NCBI GenBank assembly: GCA_018818885.1
Contig: JAHIRB010000024.1
Location: 1-45,173 of the forward strand
Origin: Patescibacteria group bacterium
Lineage (GTDB): Bacteria; Patescibacteriota; Patescibacteriia; Buchananbacterales; SURF-54
DNA length: 45,173 bases
Direction of reading: 5' to 3'
The notes below the pieces were generated by a model. It saw only the letters and a list, made by a program, of their open reading frames with translations. It was not told the origin of the DNA and made no database searches. Both the position numbers and the translations under genes were made by a program. Positions 8,711 through 17,557 of this stretch are shown here, piece by piece (position 1 is the first letter of the stretch; the number at the start of each line of letters is the position of its first letter).

Positions 8711-11700
8711 ATGAATAACGTAGCAATATTAAAATTAAACCAGGAAATTTTAAAAATAAAAGATAAGGCCACTGAACGTTCTTATTACCCGGTGATTTGT
8801 AATTTTTTAAAAGAATTTGCCGAAATTCAAAAGAAAAAGAATTTTTTTGCTACCGCCGAAGAGAGTTCGACTGTCATTAAAAAAGGAATTGGATTTCCTG
8901 ATATTACCGCTAGACAAGGAAATCATTTAATTGGTTGGATTGAAATTAAGTTACCGAAAGATAATTTAAACAACGAAAAATTTAGTGATCAATTTGATAA
9001 GTATAAAGATGCTTTGGAGAATATTTTATTTACTAATTTACGTGAATGGCAATTATGGCAATGGGACGACAAGGGTAAAGCTACAAAAGTTAAGGAGATT
9101 ATATTTGATATTTCCGATTTTGCCATTGGCGAAGAAGAGAAACTTGAAAATATTTTGATAGAGTTTTTTGAAGGCAGACCGTATGAGGCTAGGACACCAA
9201 AACAGTTAGCGTTAGCTTTAGCTAAGAAAACCAAACTATTAAGTAAACAAGTGGAAGAAGCATATAGTGAGGATGACAAAGATTCTGATTTAGTTAAATT
9301 AAAGAGTACTTTTGAAAAAACACTTATCCAAAATATTAGCGTTCACCAGTTTGCTAACATGGTGGCTGAAACCATGAGCTATTCTTTATTTTTGGCATTT
9401 TTAGAACACGTACATCGAGGAAACGGTACAGAATTAACATTAACTAATGCTATTGATTATCTACCGACTAATGTACCTATACTAGCTGATTTATATTCAT
9501 TAGTTAATAAGGTTTCTAAAACAATTCCAACAATCCATCAGTCAATTTTTACGTTGATTGATCAATTAGAGTCATCTGACATGGATCGTATTTACAATAA
9601 ACTAGTAGAACATAAGCCTGGTGAAGACCCAGTAATTCAGTTTTATGAGCCATTTTTGAAGGAATATGATCCAGTAGAGAGAGAATCACGTGGAGTATAT
9701 TATACTCCGAAACCAGTAGTTGATTATATTGTGAGAAGTGTAGATTATATATTGAGAGATAAGTTTGGTAAAAATAAGGGGTTAGCAGATGATAGTGTTC
9801 ATCTGCTTGATCCAGCAACAGGAACCGGCACTTTTTTAATGTCAGCAATTCAGGAGATTTATTCAAATATTAAAAAAGAAAATAAAACTTTGGGTGACGA
9901 GATAGTTGAAAAAGAATTTAATAATATTGTTGTAAATCACATTCTTAAACATTTTTATGGTTTTGAGTTACTTATAGCTCCATATGCTATTGCACATTTA
10001 AAATTAACTTTGTTGCTAGAAGATTTAGGATTCAATTTTGAAATTACAAAAAATGACGGTGATCCTGATAACGACCGTCTTAAAGTATATTTAGCCAATA
10101 CTTTAGATGACCCAAATAAACCGCCGCAATTGGATTTACCAGGATATCATATAGCTGAGGAAACTAGCAAGGCCAATGAAGTGAAAAAAACGAAACCCAT
10201 CATTGCTATATTAGGTAATCCTCCCTATTCAGGAATATCTTTAAATATGCAAGATTCTATGAGACAGTTAGTTGAGAGATATAAATTTATTGGTGAAGAA
10301 AGAATTAGAGAGAAGGGGGCTTTGCAGTTTGAAAAAAATCTTAATGATGATTATATAAAATTTATTAGTTTCGCACAATCACTAGTTGAAAAAAATAAAT
10401 TTGGAGTGATAGCATTGATTACTAATAATGGTTATTTAGACAGCCCGACATTAAGAGGATTGAGATATAACTTATTGCAGAGTTTCGATAAATTATATTT
10501 TTTAAATTTATGTGGTAGCACCAAGAAGGGAAATAAAGATAAAAAAGGTGGTAAAGATGAAAGTGTGTTTAACATCCAATTAGGTACAGCCATAATGTTT
10601 TTAGTGAAGAATAAAACAAAACTTGGCAAAAAAGAAGTCTATTACTACGAAAAAACAGGTAGCAGGCTAGATAAGTTTGAATTTTTATTGCGTAACAATA
10701 TTCAAACAGTCAAATGGAAAAAAATAGATCCAAAGGATGATAAATACTTTTTTGTTCCAATGGACGAGAAGAAAGAATCGGAATACAAAAAATATTATGA
10801 TATTCAAAATATTTTTTGTAAAAAAAGCATAGGTATTATAACAGCTAGGGATAATTTTATTATTAATGAAGACAAGGGCAATTTGTTAGACAATGTTAAT
10901 AGTTTCGGAAAAAATATTAATTTACCTAATGGCATTCTGTGTCAAAAATTGAATATTTCTCAAAAAAAAGGATGGAATATTGATAATGCTAAAAAAAGTT
11001 TTGCGGAGATTGAGGATATTGAAAATTACATTAAAAAAATAGCTTATAGGCCATTTGATAGCAGATACATTTTTTATCATAAGTCTTTAATTTGGGGCAT
11101 GTCTCACCCAATCATGAAAAATTTTATTGTAGATGATAATAATAATGTGGGCATCATTCTTTGTAGGCAGGTCAATGAAGATTTCAGCCATATTTTTATT
11201 GCAAATAAATTAGTAGAATCATCTTATATTTCAAATAAAACAAAGGAAATAAATAATATTTTTCCTCTTTATATCTATGATGATAAAAATTCACAACAAG
11301 CCAGTTTACTAAGTAAGGTCGGAGTCAGGGTGCCAAATTTGAGTTCAAATTTTATTAAAAAATTTAGTAGCAAGTTGAAATTGAATTTTGTATCTGACGG
11401 TAAAGGTGATTTAAAGAAAATTTTCGGGCCAGAAGACATTTTTTATTATTCTTATGCTATTTTCCACTGCCCAACTTACCGCAGTAGGTACGCTGAGCAA
11501 TTAAAAATTGATTTTCCTAGATTGCCTTTAATTTCTGATAAAAGATTATTTAAGATATTAGGTATTAAGGGTAATGAATTAGTAAATCTACATCTACTTG
11601 GCGAAAATCCTTTTGATAAATCTAAAACTATTTTTGACAGTCCTAGTAAATGGAATGTCAAAATTGGTGGAGAAAAGTCAGATAATATTGATGACTGGGA

Positions 11701-11965
11701 AGTTACAGAAGTTCGTTATAATGAAAAAGAAAAAAGAGTCTATATTAATAAGGCCAAGTATTTTGAAGGTATTGAAAAAGAAGTTTGGGAGTTTATGATT
11801 GGCGGTTATCAAGTATGCGAAAAATGGCTGAAGGACAGGAAGAAAGCCGAAAGGAGTATAAAGGATGAGCTGAAACATTATATGAAGATTATTGTTTCAA
11901 TTAGGGAGACTATAAGAATTATGAAAGAAATTGATAAATTGATTCCCAAGTGGCCGATGGAGTAA
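8711..11965 (+). CDS. Nuclease-N6-adenine methyltransferase fusion (type ISP-like restriction-modification)
   Basis: 1084 residues. The N-terminal region carries GFPDITARQGNHL followed by GWIEIKLPKDN, a PD-(D/E)xK nuclease core (Asp, then ExK). A helical coupler follows, then a gamma-class adenine methyltransferase with LDPATGTGTFLMSA (motif I) near residue 365 and ILGNPPYSG (motif IV) near 500. The remaining 500 residues are the usual place for target recognition. In type ISP enzymes nuclease, helicase, methylase and recognition domains are one chain; here the helicase is the separate gene just upstream. Predicted role: methylate self DNA and, with the translocase, cut unmodified phage DNA. 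Confidence 0.87.
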   Translation: MNNVAILKLNQEILKIKDKATERSYYPVICNFLKEFAEIQKKKNFFATAEESSTVIKKGIGFPDITARQGNHLIGWIEIKLPKDNLNNEKFSDQFDKYKDALENILFTNLREWQLWQWDDKGKATKVKEIIFDISDFAIGEEEKLENILIEFFEGRPYEARTPKQLALALAKKTKLLSKQVEEAYSEDDKDSDLVKLKSTFEKTLIQNISVHQFANMVAETMSYSLFLAFLEHVHRGNGTELTLTNAIDYLPTNVPILADLYSLVNKVSKTIPTIHQSIFTLIDQLESSDMDRIYNKLVEHKPGEDPVIQFYEPFLKEYDPVERESRGVYYTPKPVVDYIVRSVDYILRDKFGKNKGLADDSVHLLDPATGTGTFLMSAIQEIYSNIKKENKTLGDEIVEKEFNNIVVNHILKHFYGFELLIAPYAIAHLKLTLLLEDLGFNFEITKNDGDPDNDRLKVYLANTLDDPNKPPQLDLPGYHIAEETSKANEVKKTKPIIAILGNPPYSGISLNMQDSMRQLVERYKFIGEERIREKGALQFEKNLNDDYIKFISFAQSLVEKNKFGVIALITNNGYLDSPTLRGLRYNLLQSFDKLYFLNLCGSTKKGNKDKKGGKDESVFNIQLGTAIMFLVKNKTKLGKKEVYYYEKTGSRLDKFEFLLRNNIQTVKWKKIDPKDDKYFFVPMDEKKESEYKKYYDIQNIFCKKSIGIITARDNFIINEDKGNLLDNVNSFGKNINLPNGILCQKLNISQKKGWNIDNAKKSFAEIEDIENYIKKIAYRPFDSRYIFYHKSLIWGMSHPIMKNFIVDDNNNVGIILCRQVNEDFSHIFIANKLVESSYISNKTKEINNIFPLYIYDDKNSQQASLLSKVGVRVPNLSSNFIKKFSSKLKLNFVSDGKGDLKKIFGPEDIFYYSYAIFHCPTYRSRYAEQLKIDFPRLPLISDKRLFKILGIKGNELVNLHLLGENPFDKSKTIFDSPSKWNVKIGGEKSDNIDDWEVTEVRYNEKEKRVYINKAKYFEGIEKEVWEFMIGGYQVCEKWLKDRKKAERSIKDELKHYMKIIVSIRETIRIMKEIDKLIPKWPME

Positions 11966-11997
11966 TTTAATATGTTTATTAAAAAATTATTAATAAA

Positions 11998-13050
11998 ATG
12001 GCAATTAAACCGATAAAATTTTTTAAAGAAAAAAAAAGTTGGTCATTGGCTAAAGATAAAATATTAAGCTGGTATCTTGTACCATATTTATCTAAAGTAA
12101 AAAATTTAAGAAAACACATAGTTATAGTTGACGGCTTTGCTGGCACAGGTATATATGAAGATGGTAGTGAAGGATCACCTCTGATCATATGTAAAACAAT
12201 TGAAAATTTAAAAAGTAAAGGCGTTAGAGCAACAGCAGTATTGATTGATTATGACAAGGTTTGTTATAGTGAACTTAAAAAAAACATAAAAGAATTTGAG
12301 ACGAAGGAGATAGCTTTACCATTTTTAGGTGATTTTAATAGCTTAACACAAAAGATAGTAAGTGCTACCAAAGATTGCCCTACATTTTTTTATATAGACC
12401 CCTTTGGTATAAAGGGAATAGAATTTGAAAATCTTAAATTAATATTTGAGAAAGTTAATAAAATTTCAACAGAAATACTAATAAATTTTAATTACAAAGC
12501 CCTATTGAGAGAATATAAAATAAACACTATTTTGACTAATAAAGTTATGGGTGGTGATTATTATAGAGAAATTTTGGAAGACGACAAAATGTCTGATTTA
12601 GATAAGGAGGAAAAAATAATAGAAATGTATAAGGGAAAGTATAGAGAATTTTTTGAATATGTTGGTTCTTTTCCTGTTATGTATAAGGATGAGCAAATGG
12701 CGAAATATTATTTAATATTTGCTACTTCAAATTTTGATGGTTTTAAATTGATGAATGACGGAATGGGTAAAATATACAGAGAATTTTATTCAGCAGGTAG
12801 GCTTTTTCAATTTTTACCAAGCAACAAAAGAGATGAACAATTTCTTGAAAAATGGATTTTGGAATTGTTAAAAAATAAGTCAATAAATAGAGGTAAAATA
12901 AAAGAAATATCAATAAAAAAATATTTTTTGTGTTTCATGGAAAGTGATTATAACCAAATCATAAATAAATTACTAAAGGAAGAAAAAATTTATAGTGATA
13001 CTGGTAAAATTCGTATCAATGACGATAACCTACTTGCTGTATCAAGCTAA
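11998..13050 (+). CDS. tcmP: Three-Cys-motif partner protein TcmP
   Basis: 350 residues. It matches the TcmP family by its N-terminal KPIKFFKEKKSWSLAKDKILSWYL region, the VDGFAGTGIYEDGSEGSPL motif near residues 42-61, and FFYIDPFGIKGIEFENL near 130. The last two resemble the SAM-binding and NPPY-like positions of a Rossmann methyltransferase. The family is known for always sitting next to a three-cysteine radical-SAM-like protein, and that partner is the next gene. It follows the restriction pair by 32 bases on the same strand. Biochemical function is not established; methylation or nucleic-acid modification is only suggested by the fold. Confidence 0.85.
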   Translation: MAIKPIKFFKEKKSWSLAKDKILSWYLVPYLSKVKNLRKHIVIVDGFAGTGIYEDGSEGSPLIICKTIENLKSKGVRATAVLIDYDKVCYSELKKNIKEFETKEIALPFLGDFNSLTQKIVSATKDCPTFFYIDPFGIKGIEFENLKLIFEKVNKISTEILINFNYKALLREYKINTILTNKVMGGDYYREILEDDKMSDLDKEEKIIEMYKGKYREFFEYVGSFPVMYKDEQMAKYYLIFATSNFDGFKLMNDGMGKIYREFYSAGRLFQFLPSNKRDEQFLEKWILELLKNKSINRGKIKEISIKKYFLCFMESDYNQIINKLLKEEKIYSDTGKIRINDDNLLAVSS

Positions 13051-13072
13051 TAAAAAATGTTACAATATAAAT

Positions 13073-13936
13073 ATGCAAAGAATAACTAGAAAATCCTTAC
13101 TTTATCAAAGTGGGGTAGAATATGCTGATTATTGTATAAACCACGTGGAAGGCTGTTCCCATGGTTGTAAATATCCTTGTTATGCGATGATGATGAAAAA
13201 AAGATGTGGTGTAATAAAGGATTATAAGGATTGGATTAAGCCTAAGATTGTTGTCAATGCTTTAGAATTGTTAGACAAAGAAATACCTAAACTCAAAGAT
13301 AAAATAAGAGTAGTTCATCTTTGTTTCACCACTGATCCTTTCATGTATAAACAAAAACAAATTAGTGATTTAACTTTAAAAATAATTGAAAGATTGAATC
13401 AAGATAATATTCGGTGCACAGTATTAACTAAAGGCGTTTATCCAAGAGAATTAATTGATACAAAAAAGTATGGAGAAAACAATGAATACGCAATAACACT
13501 TGTTTCCTTGGATAATAAATTTAAAAATAATTTTGAACCAGGAAGTGCACCATATAAGTCTAGAATAAAATCTTTGCGATACCTCCATGATAATGGTTTA
13601 AATACTTGGGTGAGCATGGAACCTTATCCGACTCCTAATTTGTCACCAAAACAAAACTTATCTGAAATTTTAAAAGAGGTTAGTTTTGTAGATAAAATTA
13701 TATTTGGAAAATTTAATTATAATGTGGATGTTTCCCAGTCAGTATATAAAGAAAGTAAAAAATTTTACGAATTATGTGCTGAACAAGTTATTTCATTTAG
13801 TAAGAAATATGGTATTGATTATCATATAAAAAATGGTACGAGAAAGAAGGATAGTAAGAAAACTGTAAAAATTTTCAAGAGCTATCCAACTATTAATAAG
13901 GTTGGAAGCTTAGAACAGGTTAAACTAAATATTTAG
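13073..13936 (+). CDS. Three-Cys-motif radical-SAM-like protein (TcmP partner)
   Basis: 287 residues from ATG 13073; an upstream in-frame start at 12995 lies inside tcmP and is less likely. Near residue 28 it has CSHGCKYPC, a CX3CX3C cluster motif instead of the radical-SAM CX3CX2C, followed by YAMMMKKRCG. The rest is TIM-barrel-like (VVHLCFTTDPFMY, CTVLTKGVYP, ITLVSLDNKF, TWVSMEPYPTP), as in the Gp37/Gp68 (DUF5131) and spore-photoproduct-lyase-like groups. The pair with TcmP is conserved across bacteria and phages. An iron-sulfur cluster is expected. A short hairpin with a T-run follows the stop. Confidence 0.82.
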   Translation: MQRITRKSLLYQSGVEYADYCINHVEGCSHGCKYPCYAMMMKKRCGVIKDYKDWIKPKIVVNALELLDKEIPKLKDKIRVVHLCFTTDPFMYKQKQISDLTLKIIERLNQDNIRCTVLTKGVYPRELIDTKKYGENNEYAITLVSLDNKFKNNFEPGSAPYKSRIKSLRYLHDNGLNTWVSMEPYPTPNLSPKQNLSEILKEVSFVDKIIFGKFNYNVDVSQSVYKESKKFYELCAEQVISFSKKYGIDYHIKNGTRKKDSKKTVKIFKSYPTINKVGSLEQVKLNI

Positions 13937-13962
13937 AAAAATATTGCGAGTTTTTTATTAAA

Positions 13963-13991
13963 TCGTCAACTATGACGGTTTTTGTTATAAT
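13963..13991 (+). promoter_or_regulatory. Terminator hairpin followed by an extended -10 promoter
   Basis: CGTCA-ACTA-TGACG followed by GTTTTTG (about 13964-13984) looks like a weak intrinsic terminator for the three-Cys gene. Directly after it, TGTTATAAT (TATAAT at 13986-13991) is an extended -10 promoter that would start the DUF2779 transcript near 13998. The two elements together suggest that the DUF2779 gene begins a new transcription unit. Confidence 0.5.
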
Positions 13992-14053
13992 TATTATATG
14001 TATCGATATTGCGATTTAAAATATATCAAATTTTTTTAACGAGAACATATTAT

Positions 14054-15553
14054 ATGATCCTATCTAAATCAAATTATCTATTATATCTAAAACATCCTGC
14101 TTGGCTATGGCTTGAAAAGCACGACAAGAGTAAGTTGCCTGAGGTTGACGAGGATACACAGGCGATATTTGATGCAGGAAATTTATTTGAATCGTATGCA
14201 GAAAAACTTTTTCCAGACGGTGTTACCCTTGGATATAAAACTGATGGAGAGTTTGATTCTAGAAAATATAAAGCATTACCAGAGGAAACAAAACAAGCAA
14301 TAGAAAATAATGTAAAAGTAATATTTCAGGGTCGTTTTGAAATTGATAGTACTACGTGCATATTTGATGTTTTAGAACGCAATGAAAATGGCACATACAA
14401 TCTTTACGAAATTAAATCGAGTACTAAGGTTAAAAAAGAGCACGAGCATGACCTTGCATTCCAAACCATTGTTTTAGAGAAATCCGGATTGAAGATTGAA
14501 AATATTTTTGTTATTCATGTAAATAATGAGTATGTTAGAGACGGAGAAATTGACTATAAGGAAATAACTATCATTACAGAAGTTACGTCTGCAGTAAGAA
14601 GTAGGATAGAAGAGACGATTGTAAGCATAGAAGATGCCAAAGCAGTCATGGCATTAACAGATATGCCAGATCCATCACCGCGTCATACTGGGCTAGGGGC
14701 ATATAGAGAATGGCTAGAGATTTATAAAATACTTAATCCTAATTTAGATAAATATAGTGTATTAAATCTTTCTAGTCCTGGCACAAAAAGAATTGGAGAT
14801 TTTGAAGATGATGGCATAACAACTATTTCTGATATTCCAGACGATGCTAATCTTACAGTAAAACAGCGTCGTCAAGTGTCAGCGACTAAGAGCGGTAAAA
14901 GGTCAATTAATAAAAAGGAAATCAAAGCATTTTTAAAAGCTTTTCGTTTCCCACTTTATTTTTTAGATTATGAAACTCTCGCTGGGGTTATCCCAACTTA
15001 CGATGGGGTGCGTCCGTATCAACAAATCCCATTTCAGTATTCTTTGCATGTATTAGAATCTCCTGATACTAAACTTGAGCATAAGGAATACCTGCATACA
15101 AAAAATACATTGCCAGTTGAACATCTTTTAAAAAAGCTAAAAAAAGATATTGGTACAAAAGGTTCGATTGTCGTATGGTATCAAAGTTTTGAAAAGTCAT
15201 GCAATATGACAATGGCAGAATTTACACCTAAGTATAAAAATTTTTTAGTAGACATAAATGATCGGATTGTAGATTTAATGACCCCATTTGCAGAAGGGTG
15301 GTATGTTGATAAAGATTTTTTTGGAAGTGCTTCAATAAAAGATGTTATGCCAGTACTTATTCCTGATTTGAGTTATAAAGATTTACATATTCAAGGTGGA
15401 AACTCTGCACAACGTATCTGGATGGAAACGGTTATTAATGGAAAGAATCAAGATAATAAGAAACAAATCATGGATGACATGATAAAGTATTGTACACTTG
15501 ATACTTTAGCTATGGTAAAAATTTATGAGGTTTTAAGAAAATCAATTTTATGA
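14054..15553 (+). CDS. DUF2779 / RecB-like PD-(D/E)xK nuclease-type protein
   Basis: 499 residues from ATG 14054; the TTG at 14009 lies almost at the predicted transcript start. The N-terminal half resembles Cas4/RecB-type nucleases: MILSKSNYLLYLKHPAWLWLEKH, then FDVLERNENGTYNLYEIKSST, giving the D...ExK core near residues 103-118. The C-terminal half begins at FPLYFLDYETLAGVIPTYDG and ends in CTLDTLAMVKIYEVL, the DUF2779 pattern, with acidic residues arranged as in a DnaQ-like exonuclease. It may process DNA ends, but the role is not established. A four-base overlap (ATGA) links it to the micro-ORF downstream. A Cas4 label is not warranted, since no CRISPR genes are nearby. Confidence 0.78.
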   Translation: MILSKSNYLLYLKHPAWLWLEKHDKSKLPEVDEDTQAIFDAGNLFESYAEKLFPDGVTLGYKTDGEFDSRKYKALPEETKQAIENNVKVIFQGRFEIDSTTCIFDVLERNENGTYNLYEIKSSTKVKKEHEHDLAFQTIVLEKSGLKIENIFVIHVNNEYVRDGEIDYKEITIITEVTSAVRSRIEETIVSIEDAKAVMALTDMPDPSPRHTGLGAYREWLEIYKILNPNLDKYSVLNLSSPGTKRIGDFEDDGITTISDIPDDANLTVKQRRQVSATKSGKRSINKKEIKAFLKAFRFPLYFLDYETLAGVIPTYDGVRPYQQIPFQYSLHVLESPDTKLEHKEYLHTKNTLPVEHLLKKLKKDIGTKGSIVVWYQSFEKSCNMTMAEFTPKYKNFLVDINDRIVDLMTPFAEGWYVDKDFFGSASIKDVMPVLIPDLSYKDLHIQGGNSAQRIWMETVINGKNQDNKKQIMDDMIKYCTLDTLAMVKIYEVLRKSIL

Positions 15554-15714
15554 ACAATAAAAACAAAAAATTAAAAAATAAAGAATATAAAGTCGAATAC
15601 GTTTATAACCCTTCACTAGATGTTGAAAAAAAATTATTCAGAGCTTTAAGTATGTTAATTAACGAAGAAGATTTATATGCAACCACCTACAAAGCAAACA
15701 AAAGAAGACATTAA
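15550..15714 (+). CDS. Micro-ORF overlapping the DUF2779 stop, hypothetical
   Basis: 54 residues. The start codon overlaps the DUF2779 stop (ATGA), a translational-coupling arrangement. The lysine-rich start is followed by EYKVEYVYNPSLDVEKKLFRALSML, then a short tail. It has no domain I can name with confidence; similar short proteins precede phage recombinases in related genomes as far as I recall, which would hint at a lost recombinase. It is probably translated because of the coupling and the amphipathic pattern, but it could be a remnant. Confidence 0.45.
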   Translation: MNNKNKKLKNKEYKVEYVYNPSLDVEKKLFRALSMLINEEDLYATTYKANKRRH

Positions 15715-15787
15715 AAAAATCATCCCTAAAGCAGGGAATGATTGTGATTATTGTGCTTATATCAAAGCCATAAATAATAATACATAA
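15677..15787 (+). CDS. Possible micro-ORF with a CxxC pair
   Basis: 36 residues, overlapping the previous micro-ORF by 38 bases in another frame. It ends with a CDYC pair, which could bind metal. It has no recognisable family and is short enough to be chance. It is recorded because it follows the overlap pattern of the preceding two genes and because the 15554-15847 stretch otherwise holds nothing else. Confidence 0.25.
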   Translation: MQPPTKQTKEDIKKIIPKAGNDCDYCAYIKAINNNT

Positions 15788-15847
15788 ATAGTTATGAGTA
15801 TTAATTTTTGGTAATATCTGTTGTAATAGCCTTTCCTTATTAACTAT

Positions 15848-16459
15848 ATGAAGCATTTTGTTAAACTAAAAGCGACTATTAGAATTTCTGAATATTTCAA
15901 AGCAGAAACTGAGGTCGACGCTGTCATTTACCGTCGAGAGTTTGAACGTTATTATAAGGAATATCTGAAAACTAAAGATAGTACTAAATTAATTTTCACC
16001 TTTATTTTATTACAAATTTACGTTGAGTGTTTTTTACACCAAAATATGCGCAGGATTATTTGTATGGAGTTTAAACCACCTAGTGATGGAATTTGCACCA
16101 CATGGCTTGAAGGAGAAAAGAAATCCGTGAAAGATAAAATTAATAACTTCGTCTCTCTTTTTCCTGGACTGGTGCCAACGGATACCCAGCAACTCGTTGA
16201 TATCATAGAGGATGGATTTAAGAATTTGAGTGATATTCGTAATTTATTTGTGCATGGACATAAAGTTGCTGAATGGTCGGATTCAAAGAAAGCTAAAGAA
16301 TCTTCTCCTGCTAAACAATTTCTCACTGCGACGCAGATTAAAAAGATTATAGCAGAAATTAATGCATTAGGAGGAGCATGGGATAAACTACTTGATTATA
16401 TTTTACCTCAATGTAAGGCTTTGACGAGAATTGATAACTTTAAGTTTACCAAAATTTAG
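15848..16459 (+). CDS. HEPN-like protein with RX4H motif
   Basis: 203 residues, mostly alpha-helical. Near residue 134 it has IRNLFVHGHKV; R-N-L-F-V-H is exactly the RX4-6H active-site motif of HEPN RNases, preceded by a long helix (LIFTFILLQIYVECFL) typical of the bundle. HEPN proteins are RNA-cutting toxins or effectors in toxin-antitoxin, CRISPR and abortive-infection systems. No MNT antitoxin gene is adjacent. It heads a plus-strand group (12 bases to the next gene) with a zinc-ribbon protein, an M23 peptidase and a trypsin-like protease. Family call is from the motif and helical content only. Confidence 0.65.
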   Translation: MKHFVKLKATIRISEYFKAETEVDAVIYRREFERYYKEYLKTKDSTKLIFTFILLQIYVECFLHQNMRRIICMEFKPPSDGICTTWLEGEKKSVKDKINNFVSLFPGLVPTDTQQLVDIIEDGFKNLSDIRNLFVHGHKVAEWSDSKKAKESSPAKQFLTATQIKKIIAEINALGGAWDKLLDYILPQCKALTRIDNFKFTKI

Positions 16460-16471
16460 TTAGGTATAGTT

Positions 16472-17557
16472 ATGAAATTAGATCAATGTCTCAAGGATAA
16501 ATCTTATTACGAAGATCTTTACGACCAAATTACGGTAGATATATGTCGAGAAATTGAAAAATCACACAAGGATTACAAGCCACCAGTAGAAATGACAAAA
16601 AAGAATTCCAAGCAAGAGGTTATGAACGTTATGCAATACGCTCTTAATCTTAAGTTGTTTTTGACTACTGGTGATCGTTATTCAAAGAAAGAACATATAA
16701 TTACCGAATGGATGGAACGCGACGAAGCCAAGGATAAATTATACGATTTAGCGCAAGCTCCTGAGGGTATATGTTGCTTTTCTTGCAACACTTTAATGAC
16801 CGTAACACACAAGGATTTCTATGATTGGGGCTCAGAGGACAAGGATAGAGTTCTTTTTATGTATGACTGTCCGAATAAATGCTTACCCAGAAGGGCATTT
16901 TTTGATGATGGTGAGGAATGGAAACCAGAACCGCATCTTTGCCCTAAATGTAATATTGAGCTTGAAGCTTCTTCTAAACATACGGAAAATAAAATTATAA
17001 CTACTGAAAAATGTACTAAATGTGATTACACAAACACAGATGAGCTTAACCTGACACATAAAAAAGAAAAGGTAGACAAGAATTTTGTGAAAGACCGAGT
17101 CAGATTTTGTTTAAGTGAAGAAGAAGGCAAAAAGTATATTGATTCAATGGACAATCTTGAGCAGTTAAAACAGTTGGCTGATAAAATTGAGGAACGAGAG
17201 AAAAACAAAACATTATACGATAAAGTAAATAAACTTAAAAAGCTAAATATTGCTGAACTTAAAACTACACTTGAGAAAACTTTAACCAAAGAACAATATT
17301 TAAACTTAGAATTTTCCCAACCTGAAATGTTAAAAGATGTGATTATTAATTTTACAGTGCAAGACAACAAAACTGGCAGAGAAGAGTACGACAGCAGAAT
17401 GACGTTAAAAAAATTAATTCAGAAATTATTGATTGAGACTAATTGGAGATTGATGAGTGATGGTATAGATTATAGATTAGGAATTTTATCAGGTAGATTA
17501 AGAGGATATGAAAGGGAAGAGGATTTGTTAAAAATAATAATAAATAAAAAAATATGA
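16472..17557 (+). CDS. Zinc-ribbon protein of unknown function
   Basis: 361 residues with no family I recognise. Cysteine pairs lie at CCFSC (about residue 105), CPNKC, CPKC (about 155) and CTKC (about 175), enough for two or three zinc knuckles. The surrounding sequence is strongly charged, and residues 210-290 are lysine/glutamate rich and probably coiled coil. Zinc ribbons plus coiled coil suggest nucleic-acid or protein binding. The stop overlaps the start of the peptidase gene by four bases (ATGA), so the two are translationally coupled. Likely an adaptor or sensor in the HEPN-protease cluster; that is inference. Confidence 0.6.
   Translation: MKLDQCLKDKSYYEDLYDQITVDICREIEKSHKDYKPPVEMTKKNSKQEVMNVMQYALNLKLFLTTGDRYSKKEHIITEWMERDEAKDKLYDLAQAPEGICCFSCNTLMTVTHKDFYDWGSEDKDRVLFMYDCPNKCLPRRAFFDDGEEWKPEPHLCPKCNIELEASSKHTENKIITTEKCTKCDYTNTDELNLTHKKEKVDKNFVKDRVRFCLSEEEGKKYIDSMDNLEQLKQLADKIEEREKNKTLYDKVNKLKKLNIAELKTTLEKTLTKEQYLNLEFSQPEMLKDVIINFTVQDNKTGREEYDSRMTLKKLIQKLLIETNWRLMSDGIDYRLGILSGRLRGYEREEDLLKIIINKKI

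Noticed and set aside
5592-11965. DISARM class 1 (SNF2 helicase plus adenine methylase).
   Set aside because: No drmA, drmB or drmC genes are nearby, and the methylase chain carries its own PD-(D/E)xK region typical of type ISP enzymes.
14054-15553. Cas4 nuclease.
   Set aside because: The C-terminal DUF2779 region and lack of any CRISPR gene or array argue against it; the usual Cas4 Cys cluster is not visible.
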